A program made the translations under genes and the position numbers. Under the pieces are notes generated by a model. That model made no database searches. It had not been told where the DNA came from and saw only the letters and a list, made by a program, of their open reading frames with translations. This document shows, in pieces, positions 37,123 through 48,298 of a stretch of DNA of 64,000 nucleotides. Each line of letters opens with the position of its first letter. Position 1 is the stretch's first letter. Source of the stretch: Eremophila alpestris peregrina (lineage: Eukaryota > Chordata > Aves > Passeriformes > Alaudidae). The stretch covers positions 14,413,490 through 14,477,489 of the forward strand of contig WMCF01000020.1 in NCBI GenBank assembly GCA_009792885.1, read 5' to 3'.

Positions 37123-39162
37123 GTAAGTAGACTGACATGAGGGGTGGTGACAGGTCAAGTGGAAATTGGGATGAAGCTTAGTTGAGGGAACAAAGTCTGA
37201 CAAGCAGATGCTAAGCACAGCAAAAGGGAGGAGGGGGTGGGGGGAAAGAAGCCTCCATGGAAATCAGAGTTTTCTATTCTTCGTCTCCCCTGTTGCATTG
37301 CAGAGAAGTGAATCACACAGAAAGTAGCCCAAAGTAGGGGTTTGCCCAAGTGATTCTGCCTTAACATCCATTTCACGTTCATGCTCTCTCTTTCATCTCC
37401 CTATAGAGAAGTATTTACTGCTGTCCTATCTAAACGTCAGTTTTCACCTTTTCTCTTGTCCTTACTCTGACTCTCTTTTCCCCCCCATTTACCAACTTTT
37501 CTTCTCTCCCTTTGCTTGAACTGGTCCATTTCTTACTGTTAGTAATACACAGACATGGAAAAAATATTCCAGCTGCCTCAGAACTAAGTTCTTCATTGTT
37601 CTAGCTCTGCAGTCAGAGCAGAGCTCTGTCTGTATTTCACTGAGAAAATGCTTTTTATTTTTTCTGGGGGAGATGTTTTGCTGGTTTGTTGAGGTGAACA
37701 GAAGATGGAGGCTGTAAACAGTGACCAAATGCCTCCGAGTTTAAAGACTGTGTTAGATGTGTGATGAGATACTTTTTAATCTGAGGGCTGTGTGGTGGAT
37801 ATGTCTGCTCTTGCTAGCATTGCTTTAGTGGCAAACTATAGCAGGAAAAACATGCAGTATTCTGAGCATTAGATAGTGTAGGATACTGAGGGATACTGTG
37901 AAATACAGTGGCTTATTTGTGGCCTAAGACTTTCTTAGATTCTGTTGGTTATTGAGAATCTGATGCTACACAAGGATTTACTGGAAAATGCTCATCTACA
38001 TGGGACAGAGCTGGTAGATATAATCCTGTACACAAACTGTATTCAGGAGTACAATGGGCCAATATGGAAGAGCATTTCTGGATGCCCTTTTAATATGGAC
38101 TAGCTCACAGGACTGGCAATCACTGATCACAACAGATGGAGCTGGCAGGTATTCCTTCTTGGAACAGTAATGCAATGTCTAGGGAATACAATGGCTGAGC
38201 TGGGATAGTGATTGTGAGTGCTTCTAGTGGAGTCTCTCATTGCTCTGGGATGTGTGGGTCTACATTGGAGAGTGTTGAAAGGTTCTTTTCCATCCTGAAA
38301 GGCTTGAGTTGGATGTATTGATTGCTTCAGGTCAGTTCTTTATGAGCTGAATGATGAATAGTGGCCTGTAAGGGAACTGGGATATTCTCTCCATTACTGG
38401 GACACACTGGGACACAATAGGTATGCCTGCTGGATGCATAGGTCTACCTGTTCTGCTTTCTAAAGGCCTGATTATCATGAAGGGATAATTTCTAATCTGG
38501 ATAACTTGTCACTTTTGATATTTTGGAAATTCATGAGACATCTAGGACAGCCAAGTGGCCAGAGCATTCTGTCTATTGATATTGGTCAGTACAAAAGGAA
38601 GGCACTAGATTTTCATTAATCAGGATGGTAGCACATCACCAACCAGTCATTCCAGTAGGGGACTGAATTTATTAGTGCAGCACTGAAGTGCTTCTAACCT
38701 ATGCTAAGAAGGTAATTTTTCACTAAGTGTTTCAGGAGGGCATGTAAGAGGCTAGTCTGCCCAAGACAGAACATGTACGCTCCTGGTGAAAAAATGCTGA
38801 GAAGAAATGATCTGGTAAAATATGGATGGACTATGACGTCACTAGAGAATGTGGCCTATGCAGCACTTCACTCGATTTACCTTGAAAGCCTGCTCTGAAC
38901 TGGGATGTAACAATGTTTAGCTTCTTGATGGAATACGCTTCCTAGCAATGGCCCTGTACTGGAAGGCTGTGAAGCTACAGTATAGAAGTGGACAAGCAAA
39001 GCTGGGACAGAGTAGAGCAAGTCCTTCAGCATGAGGGACTGAGAATCTGCTTAGTGCCCAGGCTTTCCTATTAGACTGGTGGCATGCATAGCTTTCAGCT
39101 GGGGATCCCTGAGTGCTGTGCTGCTCTCCTGATGGCCCTTTTTCCCTTTTCCTTTCGTCCAG
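37123..39162 (+). other. PAX2: PAX2 intron 4
   Basis: GT-AG intron of 2,040 bases with phase 1. It holds a short 10-bp tandem repeat (ggatactgag, ggatactgtg, aaatacagtg; 37881-37910) and otherwise moderate-complexity sequence that may be decayed repeat (about 37.8-38.7 kb). No gene is seen. Confidence 0.85.
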
Positions 39163-39282
39163 TGCCCAGCACAGCATCCCCTCCTGTCTCCAGTGCCTCC
39201 AATGATCCAGTGGGCTCTTACTCCATTAACGGGATCCTGGGGATTCCTCGGTCGAATGGCGAGAAGAGGAAACGTGATGAAG
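39163..39282 (+). CDS. PAX2: PAX2 exon 5: octapeptide repression motif
   Basis: The exon encodes the end of Val166 through Glu205 plus one base: [20 protein letters not shown] then [19 protein letters not shown]. It contains the octapeptide YSINGILG (185-192), the eh1-like motif that binds Groucho/TLE co-repressors in PAX2/5/8 (established knowledge), and a basic EKRKRDE segment likely to help nuclear localisation (inference). The acceptor is gtccag|tgccca at 39162/39163 and the donor is gatgaag|gtaggg at 39282/39283. The length is 120 nt and phase 1-1, so it can be skipped in frame. In mammals the next exon is the optional 69-nt exon 6; here the phase joins directly to exon 7 to give GAT (Asp206), the short isoform. 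Confidence 0.97.
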
Positions 39283-42200
39283 GTAGGGGGAGGGGAGAAG
39301 CTCATCCTCCCTTTTATATTCTTTGTCCCCATGTACAGGCTCCAATTTCAGGCCAAGGTTTGCAGCTGCTCCAGGGGCTAGATCAGTTTTAGCAAGAGAG
39401 ACCAGTTCCCCGCCACTGCCCTGCTGGCTTGGAATGCTCTTCTTCCGAGGCCCTTTCATGACAGGCTGCGTCTCCAGACATCTGCTCAGCAGGCAGAGAG
39501 CCGTCTCCATTGCTGGAGCTGATCCCGAGTTCATTCACTGCTGGAAACGGCTGGAACTGAACTCCCTAGGTGCCAGCAGGTGCCCGGACTTTGAACTGTG
39601 GGTAAACATGGTTTCCCTGACTCACTCGATTTCAAACTAAATGCCATCTTGGAGAAGCAATGTGGGAGTTGTCTTTCATTCCCCTTGCAAACAAGTTCCT
39701 GGCCTGTGACATACCATTAGCTACATTAGCTGGTGATCACAACGGCCCAATTTTCGATGAGTAGCATCTACCACAGCAGAACCATCATGCTTACAACAGT
39801 CTGAAAGCAGAACAGGAGGTCTTCTGAGTACTGTGATCATGAGGTTGTTTCTAAGCCTTTCACTAAGGCTGTCAGGAAATAGGATTAAGTTATCTCTTTT
39901 TGCTTCCTACTTGCTGTGAAGTATTCAGGGCAAAGATCCTGAAATGAATCGAAAGCTGGAGCCTCAGGTCTAAATAGACTGAGTCAGGAGGGGTGGGTAA
40001 GCTCTTGGTGTTCTTATGGTGGCTTTCAAACACCTTTCCTTAAATCTGTTTCTTTTCATTTGATTTGTTCTAAAATTGAGGGTCAGGAGGTGAACTTTTC
40101 AAAGAACACTGACTGACCAGTTTGTTTGGTTCAGCTCTGACTTTGGTGTGCTGTGTTGCTTGGTGCATGGAAAGACCTCTTAGAACAGGTGGCTCAGTGT
40201 GTTGTGTGTGCTGTAATCCCAAGGCTGTGCAGTGCAAGAGAACACAAGAGTTCCCTGTGATATGTGGTGGGAAGAGAAAGCTCTCCTGATGCTGCATTTT
40301 GAGGTTTTGCTAGTTATTCTCTCAGCATTGGTTCTGGTGAGGTTCACATCTGTAAGTTTTTGATCCAAATAAACACAGTAATCCTAAGAATTAAAGGCAG
40401 ACATCATGTTCCCTTTCTCCCTAATACAAAGTAAAACTAGATGCAAGGACCCAATCCAGCTTCTGTTAAAGCAAATGGGAAGATTTTTGCTGATGTCATT
40501 GGAAACTGGATCGGGCCCCAGAGGAAGATCCATTTCCCAGCTAGATGGCAGTAGGGCCCAGCTAAGAGAAAAGTGTAGCAATGGAAGGGCTGAGTCAATG
40601 CCTCAAAGTCAAAAAATGTCAGGAAAAAGAGACAAGTATTGCGGACCTTTCCAGCATTTGCCATCACTACATATACAGGAAATAGTGACATTTCAATTTG
40701 AATGACACATCTCTTTAATGGTTGTGCAGACCTCCTGGCAGTTACTTGGGGATTTTGTGAATCCCTGTTCTCATACAGTCCAACGTGGTGATGACCAGCT
40801 CTCAACATGGTGCCTCCACATCTCATTAGAAATGAAGCTCTTCTATCTGTCTTTAGCTACTATTCAGGCTACACCTGGAAAGACCATCCCACTTTAGATG
40901 CAGTCACACAGTCACTTCCAGTCTCAGAACCTGAGATTTTTTTGGAACAGTACAATTAAACACAGAAACAACAGAGCAGACATCTAAGAGCATGACACTT
41001 TACAATGATATATTGACAGTAAGAACTATTTTTTGTGTCTGTCCTTATTCATTCCAGATTTGATTTAGGCAAGTGACGCTATGCAGCTCCTTTGTTGTTG
41101 TAGAAGGGTCCAAGGGGAAGTTTTGCACTCATTCCTGGGCAGTCTCCTCTGTAGCTCTGAACATTCTGATTGTTTCTAGTTGAGATGGGAAGTAGGAAAA
41201 GTTTGTCAAGAGACATAATGTATTTCTTTCATGTTCATGCTGGATGCATACACCTTCTCAGTATTTCCCAGAGCTTCTGAACACTTTGCTGCAGTTTCTT
41301 TCTTAACTTCAGGTTTTACTCTCACATTGAAAAGCCCTTGTGAGCTTTGCACATCTACTTTCCAAGCATTTAGGGAGTGGTTCTTCCCTATAGGAGGCAG
41401 AAGAAGCAGCACTGCTCTCTCTTTCTTTCCGCTCTATTGGACCAGCTCTGCTGCAAGGATTCCTCTGTGAGGAATGCAGTTCAACAGAAAGGGGAAGTAC
41501 CAAGCTGAATCACCAGTTCTGAAAACCTTGTTAGCAACCTCTGTGATGCTGGGGGGAACAGGGTAGGAGAAAGACAGAGAAGCTTCTATGTGAGCACACC
41601 CCCTCCCCCAGGTCCTCCTTGCTGCAGCTGGTGCCTACATTAGACAGTAGCACAGATGATTAAGAAGAGGAGAGATAATTATGTGTCAAGATGATGTAGC
41701 AGAACTCCCGAGTTGGACAGAAGGAGCCAGATGGATGCATGAGGTGGGCTCAGAGATGGACACTGACAGCCAGGTGTGTCCCTGACAGGGAGTTAGAGGG
41801 AAGAGTGGGAATCCCAACCTACCAAATACACTGGTTGCAAGTGCAAGAGTGCCCTGGGAAATGTATGACATTGAGAGAGAGGTAGCTGGGAAGCAGTTCT
41901 GAGTGTCTACTATCACAACAAGGAACTGTCTGGCCACAAGACTTTCCTCAGAACTCAGTATGTCTTCCTCAGGTGAATGCCAAGAATGGATGGTCATGAT
42001 TTTCCTTGATAAGGCCGCATCACACTTTTGTTTCAGTTTATAACCAGTGATTGCAAAACTTCTGACTTCTGTGATAGATAGAGTTGGTCTCCTGCAATTT
42101 TGAAAATAATTTTACTAAAAAGTTCACCGCCATTTGTGTAGCACAGTGTATGCCATTTCTTGTGGTCTGTGGGCATTGCCAGTGGAGCTGTAACTTCCCT

Positions 42201-42584
42201 CTGACCTTACACCCACCATCTTCCAAAGGCGGAGGTGACCCTGCAGCATGCATCATTTCTGAAAACCAGTGAGGGTCTTACAGTATCAAGTTGCATCAGA
42301 AAACATGAATTCCTGGCTCTTTATGGTTTGAGTGTTCTAGTACTTTGTGATGAGCCAGCTCAGCAGGGTCATTGCCAGACTAAGAAGCAGCAGTATAATA
42401 TCCAGAGGGACAAAGGGGGAAAATACGCAACTATTTCTGCTGTTTCATAACCCCTTAATTGACAGCTAAAAGAATTAGAACTGGGATGACTCAGAGGCAC
42501 TAACAAAAACTTAGTATCGCTCATATTGTAGTCTTGAGCAGTGCACAAGGAGAAAAACAGAGAAAAAAGGAGAAATGCAGAGAA

Positions 42585-42632
42585 AGCAAAAGACAGACAG
42601 ATAAATAGATAGATATAGATAATTAGATAACA
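42585..42632. repeat. (GACA)/(GATA)n microsatellite
   Basis: AGACAGACAGATAAATAGAT followed by AGATATAGATAATTAGATA. Confidence 0.85.
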
Positions 42633-42825
42633 GGAAAAGAGTTTATCAAGCTGCTGCCAGCATACCACAGCATCTTCAGCTGGATGAGACTTCGGCAATT
42701 TTTACAAAACCATTCTTATGAGACATAGCCCTTTCTTTCCATAATAGGCTGCAAACAGACTTCCTGTCTAAACCCAAATTCTCATTTGGGATTCATCTTC
42801 CAGTGAGGTTGGTGCTGTAACATTC

Positions 42826-43020
42826 TCAGCATTATTAATCTTGGTCCTTGACAGTATCTGTAGTATTTGACAGCATTACTGGCAATAATATCTGCAGTGC
42901 TGACAATGGCAGAGATAATATCCACCAGTATTATCAGTATTAGCAGGGATCATATCTGCAGCCTGTTATTGGTGGGAGCAGACATAATGTGTCCAGTATT
43001 ATTAGTATCAGTAGTAATAA
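42826..43020. repeat. Decayed tandem repeat, about 30-35 bp unit
   Basis: CAG-led units begin near 42827, 42852, 42871, 42895, 42926, 42959 and 42994. Most contain TATTA or TATTGG, a GCAG/GGCAGA segment and end in ATAATATCTG-like sequence. Confidence 0.55.
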
Positions 43021-45629
43021 AACCAAAAGGCTTGTTAGGGTGATCGGTGCTAATCTCAGCACTAGTTTTGTGGGAGAGGAGAGGATGGAGTGATTGCTAC
43101 TGTAAATGGCAATAATACTCAGGCTGTTTGCAGTAAAGGAATCCCCAGCAGAGATGGGGGAACAAACCTGAGAAGGCAAAAGTCTTTCCTTCCTTTTCTT
43201 CACTTGTCATTTTGATGATTAGAGAGAGTTATGTTGACGCCTAGTAATACAGGGCTGTGTCTGTGCAGGGGGACAGTGAAGAGTCACCAAGATTTCTACA
43301 GGTCTGGTGGTGTTTTCCAAGAAGTGTTAGTTGTATCAGTGCAGATGGTTCACCATACTCTTCAAATGGGATTGAGCTACATCGAACAGGGTGCTGCCCA
43401 GTATCTGTAGGAGCATCTGAACTGTTAATCCTGTAGCTATGGAATAGGTAGGATCACTGCCCTTCTCCTTTGTGCTGCTCGTACAATTTTCTGACTGTTA
43501 TTGCCACAAATCAGTGCTCTTGTTACAGATGAATTTCTCTTTCCTCCAAATGGGAGGAGTCTGAATGCAGAGCAAAGTCTTGACAGTGTTTAGCCTGAGA
43601 ATATTCCTACCTTGCCATGATCTCATTTTTGTATTGGGAAATTATAAATGTCTCCTTCCAGTAGAGTGTGAGGCAGGGATATCTGTGACGGTCCCAGTAA
43701 TGAAAGTTGTTTTTTAAAATATTGCTCCAGGACACAGACTGTTTTAAAGACTTGAGTTCAAATTTTTTTCAAGTGGAAAGTAGCACAGTGCAGAGAGGTG
43801 TGTAAGGTGCCTAAGTTTTTGTGCAGATATACAGCAGCTGAGCATGTCACTGCAAGTATGAACCCATTTGTGCTGAGAGTGGCAGAGATAATTTGAGAGA
43901 CGTAGCTCTCAAAATGTCTCAATGATGTTTCAGATGACTGTGTCATTGTCAGTGGCACACAGTATGTGTTTGCAGGCAGTTTGGTTGTGGTTATCCTGTT
44001 GCTGTAACTATCACTATAGGCTGTGGGTTTGTGACACTAATGATGAGATTAACTGTATCACTACTTGCTCTGCTGCCCCATTACACTCAAGGCCATTACA
44101 CTCTTCACAGAAGCAGCTATGAATTGTTTCTGTGGTACGTTTGCATCACGGCACACAGTAAGGTTGTTTCAACATGGTAATTGTTGGTTCACTGGTGCAG
44201 TTTCTGCTGTGCTGTCACTGCAATTCACAGAGTTGTTACTGCAGCTGATGTAACGTGTTGGTTGAAAACAGACTGTCACCTGGCCATGACAGTGAAGTCA
44301 ATACAGCTATGTCACTGCAGCACCATATTCAGAATGGTGTGTTTTCATGAAGTATGATATTAGAGTTCCACAGCATACTGGGGTCATTTCAGAACATACA
44401 CTGTGCTTATGCTGTCATCTGCAGTATGGTGATGCTTTGCTTGTACTGGAGTTGTACCAGAGCAGAGGTCTAGCCCAGAACTGTCCTGTTGGGAAATGCA
44501 TTCATTCATTTTTCTATGCTGCCTGCATATGTTTAAAAAGAGTATGAGTGAGTCATTCCACTTGACTGTGCCATGGCCTGATGTATGCTAATCTCTGGGC
44601 ATATTAGGTATATTTCTGTTCTCCTCAAACCCTAATAATTGCTGAAGACAGTTGTTGAAGACAAACAGGGTGTGTTTGGACCCCTGCAGGTGATGGAACG
44701 GCACTACTGGCTGTGGCGAGCCTGCATTGTTTCACAGTGGAATTTTTGTCACCATAGCTGACTTGTTTGTGTTATTCTATATGACTGCTTTATTGCAGGT
44801 CAGCAATAGTCTTAATGACACTGGAGACACATGCAGTTATATTGCCTCAGGTGCTAACCCCATGTTCCAACCGTCACACAGAGTTGTGGGGCGTACACAC
44901 AGCAGTTTATAGCTGTGCAGATGGGCTGAGCAGATTCTGGAGTTTTTCACACTCTCACAATGTCTTTCTCCTACTTTCCCTGGGACTGCGTTGTTTATGC
45001 AGCACAGCTGAGTTTCCAGTGGCTGGCAGCTTGCAGCAATGGTGTATCTCTGCAAACAGGAGCGGTCACAGGGGACCAGGCTCGCTGTGTTTATACATAC
45101 AAGCCTAGGTAACACTCCCTGCCGTTCAAGATGCAAATATAAATTGAAGAGGGAGTTAATTCTAGGTAATTACCCACTTCTCCCTCCTGAAGGTCTTTAG
45201 CTAGTGAGACCCCTGGAAGGACATAAGAAAAGCACCTGCTACTCATCCTGCACCTCTCTAAACAAACTGCAGGAGGATGTCAAAAAAGGGAGAGTATGTT
45301 TGGGAAAAGAGAGGAGGGGGAAACTGGATGAAGCAGAAGACAATGAATAAGCAGCACAGCACTGGCAGAAATGTGTGCTGCTACACCAGGAATCTGGAGG
45401 TCAGTCTGCAAGCAGGAGAAACAGGATACGTGTGTTTGTGTGAGCATGTCTGCACACACGCTGGGAGTTTGGGGAGTACGCATTGCTCAGGAGGAAGTCA
45501 GGTAAGGGAGAGTTAACAGCTTACATCACAGAAAGCGGTTTGGACAGAATGCCCTGCTCCTAAAGCTTATAGTGCTGCTTAGTTTGGCAGGGGTTGGAAT
45601 TCTCTGAAGACAAGCTGGTCTGGCTTCAG

Positions 45630-46350
45630 TTGTATTTGTGTGCATCTCTGATTGTGTATTTGTGTTTCTAGGAATGCACACCTGTTTGTTTTTTATATTT
45701 CTGTGTTAGGATCGCTGATTTCTACTTATCTGTGCTTATGTACTGGGGTGAGTGGCAGGTTGGACCCGTATTTTTGTGCATGCCTATGGAGATCTAGAAA
45801 ATCTGTATGTTAAGCTGTGTAAAATATTGCCTAGTAGGAGGATGCATACTGTGGATCATATATATGTCTGGGCATGTATGGCTCAGTATTAGTGTTATGT
45901 ATTTCTGTGAATGCGAGGTATTTGTATTCACATTTTGAGCATATATGTGAATGTTGTATATTTGTATGTATATTCTGAGTGTATGTGTTGTTACATACTT
46001 GGAGTATCACTGTATCTTTGTGGTTGCTGGATATGAATATGTAGCCTGCTGGTGCTGTGCACTTCTGTATATAGTTTGTACAGATGTGTATTTGCATTGA
46101 GGTTATATATTTGTGTGTATGTTATATATATATATATATTTAGATAAACACATATTGGTTAGTTTTGCCTGTATAAAGGCTCTTTATGTAAATATTTTGT
46201 ATGTTTACATTATTTGATTCTGTACATGTTAATTTAAGACAATTACATTGAGATACAGGTTTTCATTTAGTTAGTGTACATATACTTTTGTAAGTTATTT
46301 GTTTATTCAGAAATTACATTTAATTGACATGCACCTGCATTAGTATTTCT
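45630..46350. repeat. TG/TA-biased degenerate repeat region
   Basis: Recurring TGTATTT, TGTGTATTTG and TATGTG words on the + strand, with a pure TA run at 46122-46139. It looks like a heavily decayed TG-rich array. Confidence 0.5.
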
Positions 46351-46899
46351 GTGTGTCCCAGTGTCCCAGTTTGCATTCTTGTGTCTTTCATTATTAATTT
46401 GCTATGTTTTGTGGGTGCTACTTATGCATAGAGCTTTTCTTTACATTTATTTGTGTGAGTACCATGAGTGTGTGCTTTTCTGACTGTTTATTCTGGGTAT
46501 TTAGTTTGTGGTAAGTTCTTTTTTCACTTTTTGACTAATTCTTGGGAGGGGATGTTGCAGCTAATGTGTCAACAGGAGTCAGGCAGCTACAACTCCTCCC
46601 AGCATCTCTGCTTCCTCCATGATTCTACCTGTGCAAAGGCTTTTCCCCAGTTTTGGTAGATGCCTGCTTCTCTGGATCTTGTTCACTTTAGATGAGTTTT
46701 ACACTGGGTCTGCCTGCAGTCATGGAGGTGACTGTTCTATGTTTTCATGGAAGTAAAGAGTATGGGAGTCAGAGGGAGCATGGTATCTGAGTCCGTGAGG
46801 ATACAGGTTAATGCACAGTGGATGACAGAACCAACTGCAAAAGGAATCAGAAATAGCTGGCAATGTGCAGGCAAATGGTATTTTAGAGAGTTGTTGGTA

Positions 46900-47065
46900 T
46901 AACAGTGGATGAGGATGGCATGACAGTGTGAGATGACACTGGTTTGGGGTCAAGTCACATGGCAATGAGACATAAGGGCAATACTACAGCTGAATCAAGG
47001 TGGCACGGCACTGAGACAAAGCATGGGTCATGGTGACATGCCAATGACCCTGGCTGATCTCTTAG
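46900..47065. repeat. Decayed tandem repeat (GGTGGCATGGCAATGAGAC-like)
   Basis: Four related segments: gatggcatgacagtgtgaga, tcacatggcaatgagacata, ggtggcacggcactgagaca and ggtgacatgccaatgaccct, spaced 33-46 bases apart. Confidence 0.5.
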
Positions 47066-47639
47066 AACAGGGAGAGTTGGAATCTGTCCATCAGCTGAAT
47101 AAGGCAAGGGAAAACAGGAGGAGGAGGGTGAAGAAGATCAGAGGCAAATCAACAGACCTGTACCTGGGCTGTAGGACCCAGGTCACCAGCAGTGTGGGAC
47201 ATGCAGTGTCTCCACAGGATCAGTTGTGTCCTGGTGTGAAGGGCCAAGACAGTCTGTTAGCAGTGGCTGTTTGCTCACAGCGATGGAGAGTAGGGATAAC
47301 AGAGTGATGACATCAGGTGGTGGCCATATCCTGTGAAGGTAGTCATGGACCATGGGGACTGTGTGGGCAGGGGCATTATTCCCAGTTGCTGGAAAAACAA
47401 AGAACCTAACAGGCAGTAAAACAAAAACAAAGGAGACTTGGAAGCACCTGACAGCCCTAATTCATCACAGCCCAAGATTTTTTCCCCCCTCATGTTCCCA
47501 TTATATTTGTTTGTAAAAGTGGAAATCAATTTTGAAGGTAATTTTCTGGAAAGAATGGAAGGGAGGTGGGAGGGCTGGATAAGGCAGAAATGGCAAGAGG
47601 AAAAAAAAAATTTAGGCCAGGCACAGCCCAGGGGCAGCT

Positions 47640-47830
47640 CTTGGCAAGGTGAAAGAAAATTGCATATTCAATCTCCATCCATGAATCTCCCTTGCTGCTG
47701 CCCGCCTCCTGCTCGAAAACAATGAAGGCTTTCTCCCCTACGCTGCACAACGCCTGAGTATCAGCGCTCACTTTAACTTCAGGGTCATTAATTCACCTGA
47801 TTATTGCAGGAGAGGAGAGGGTTGCAGAGG
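47640..47830 (+). promoter_or_regulatory. Candidate enhancer-like element (intron 5-7)
   Basis: Contains TTGCATATTCAAT (POU-like), AAACAATG (47717-47724, SOX-like), a 14-mer GTCATTAATTCACC (47784-47797) overlapping the E-box CACCTG (47794-47799), and TGATTATTGCAGG. Several CpGs and unique sequence. The function is inferred. Confidence 0.4.
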
Positions 47831-48149
47831 CATCCATTCTAAAGAGCCCTCCCTTAGCTCATCCTTTGATTAGTTCAGGGTGGGGGGAGTTGAGATAATG
47901 TGTTGTCTTGGACACAGTTTAAAATGGGAGGGGTTGAAGAGGGGGTGGAAGGAGGTAGAAGAAGAAAGGGAAAGATGTGGCCCATCTTGTTGTGGAAGGG
48001 AGGGTTGGAAAGCAGTCATTCTTGCATCCCTCTGCTGTGGTGTTAGTGCAAATTAAAAGTAGCATGTTCCACTTCGTAGCTATCTTTCAGGGAGGGGAGG
48101 GGCATGGGTATATGTCGGCATGGGGATGGGGGGGATCTTATCATTGCTT

Positions 48150-48240
48150 CCTCAGCAGCCCAGCGTAGTGTCACCCTGTGAGGTGACATTTGAATTTACA
48201 ATTCCGCAGAGAAAAGCCATTAATTCACAAATTAACATTT
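48150..48240 (+). promoter_or_regulatory. Candidate element with palindrome and homeodomain cores
   Basis: TGTCACC-6-GGTGACA inverted repeat (48169-48188), then CATTAATTCAC (48218-48228) and AAATTAACA. It adjoins a CT microsatellite. The function is inferred. Confidence 0.3.
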
Positions 48241-48298
48241 CTCCCTCTCTCTCTCTCTCTCTAGCTCTTTCTCTCTTCCTCTCTCTCTCTCTCTATCT
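48241..48298. repeat. (CT)n microsatellite
   Basis: Two runs of CT repeats with AGCTCTTT and ATCT interruptions. Confidence 0.9.

Noticed and set aside
37800..38900. Possible decayed tandem repeat in intron 4
   Set aside because: Apart from the short 10-bp units at 37881-37910 I could not establish a consistent period.
42220..42250. GGCGGAGGT-containing open segment as candidate for the optional exon 6
   Set aside because: It encodes SSKGGGDPAA, not the VEVYTDPAHIRG-type cassette, and lacks suitable AG/GT flanks.
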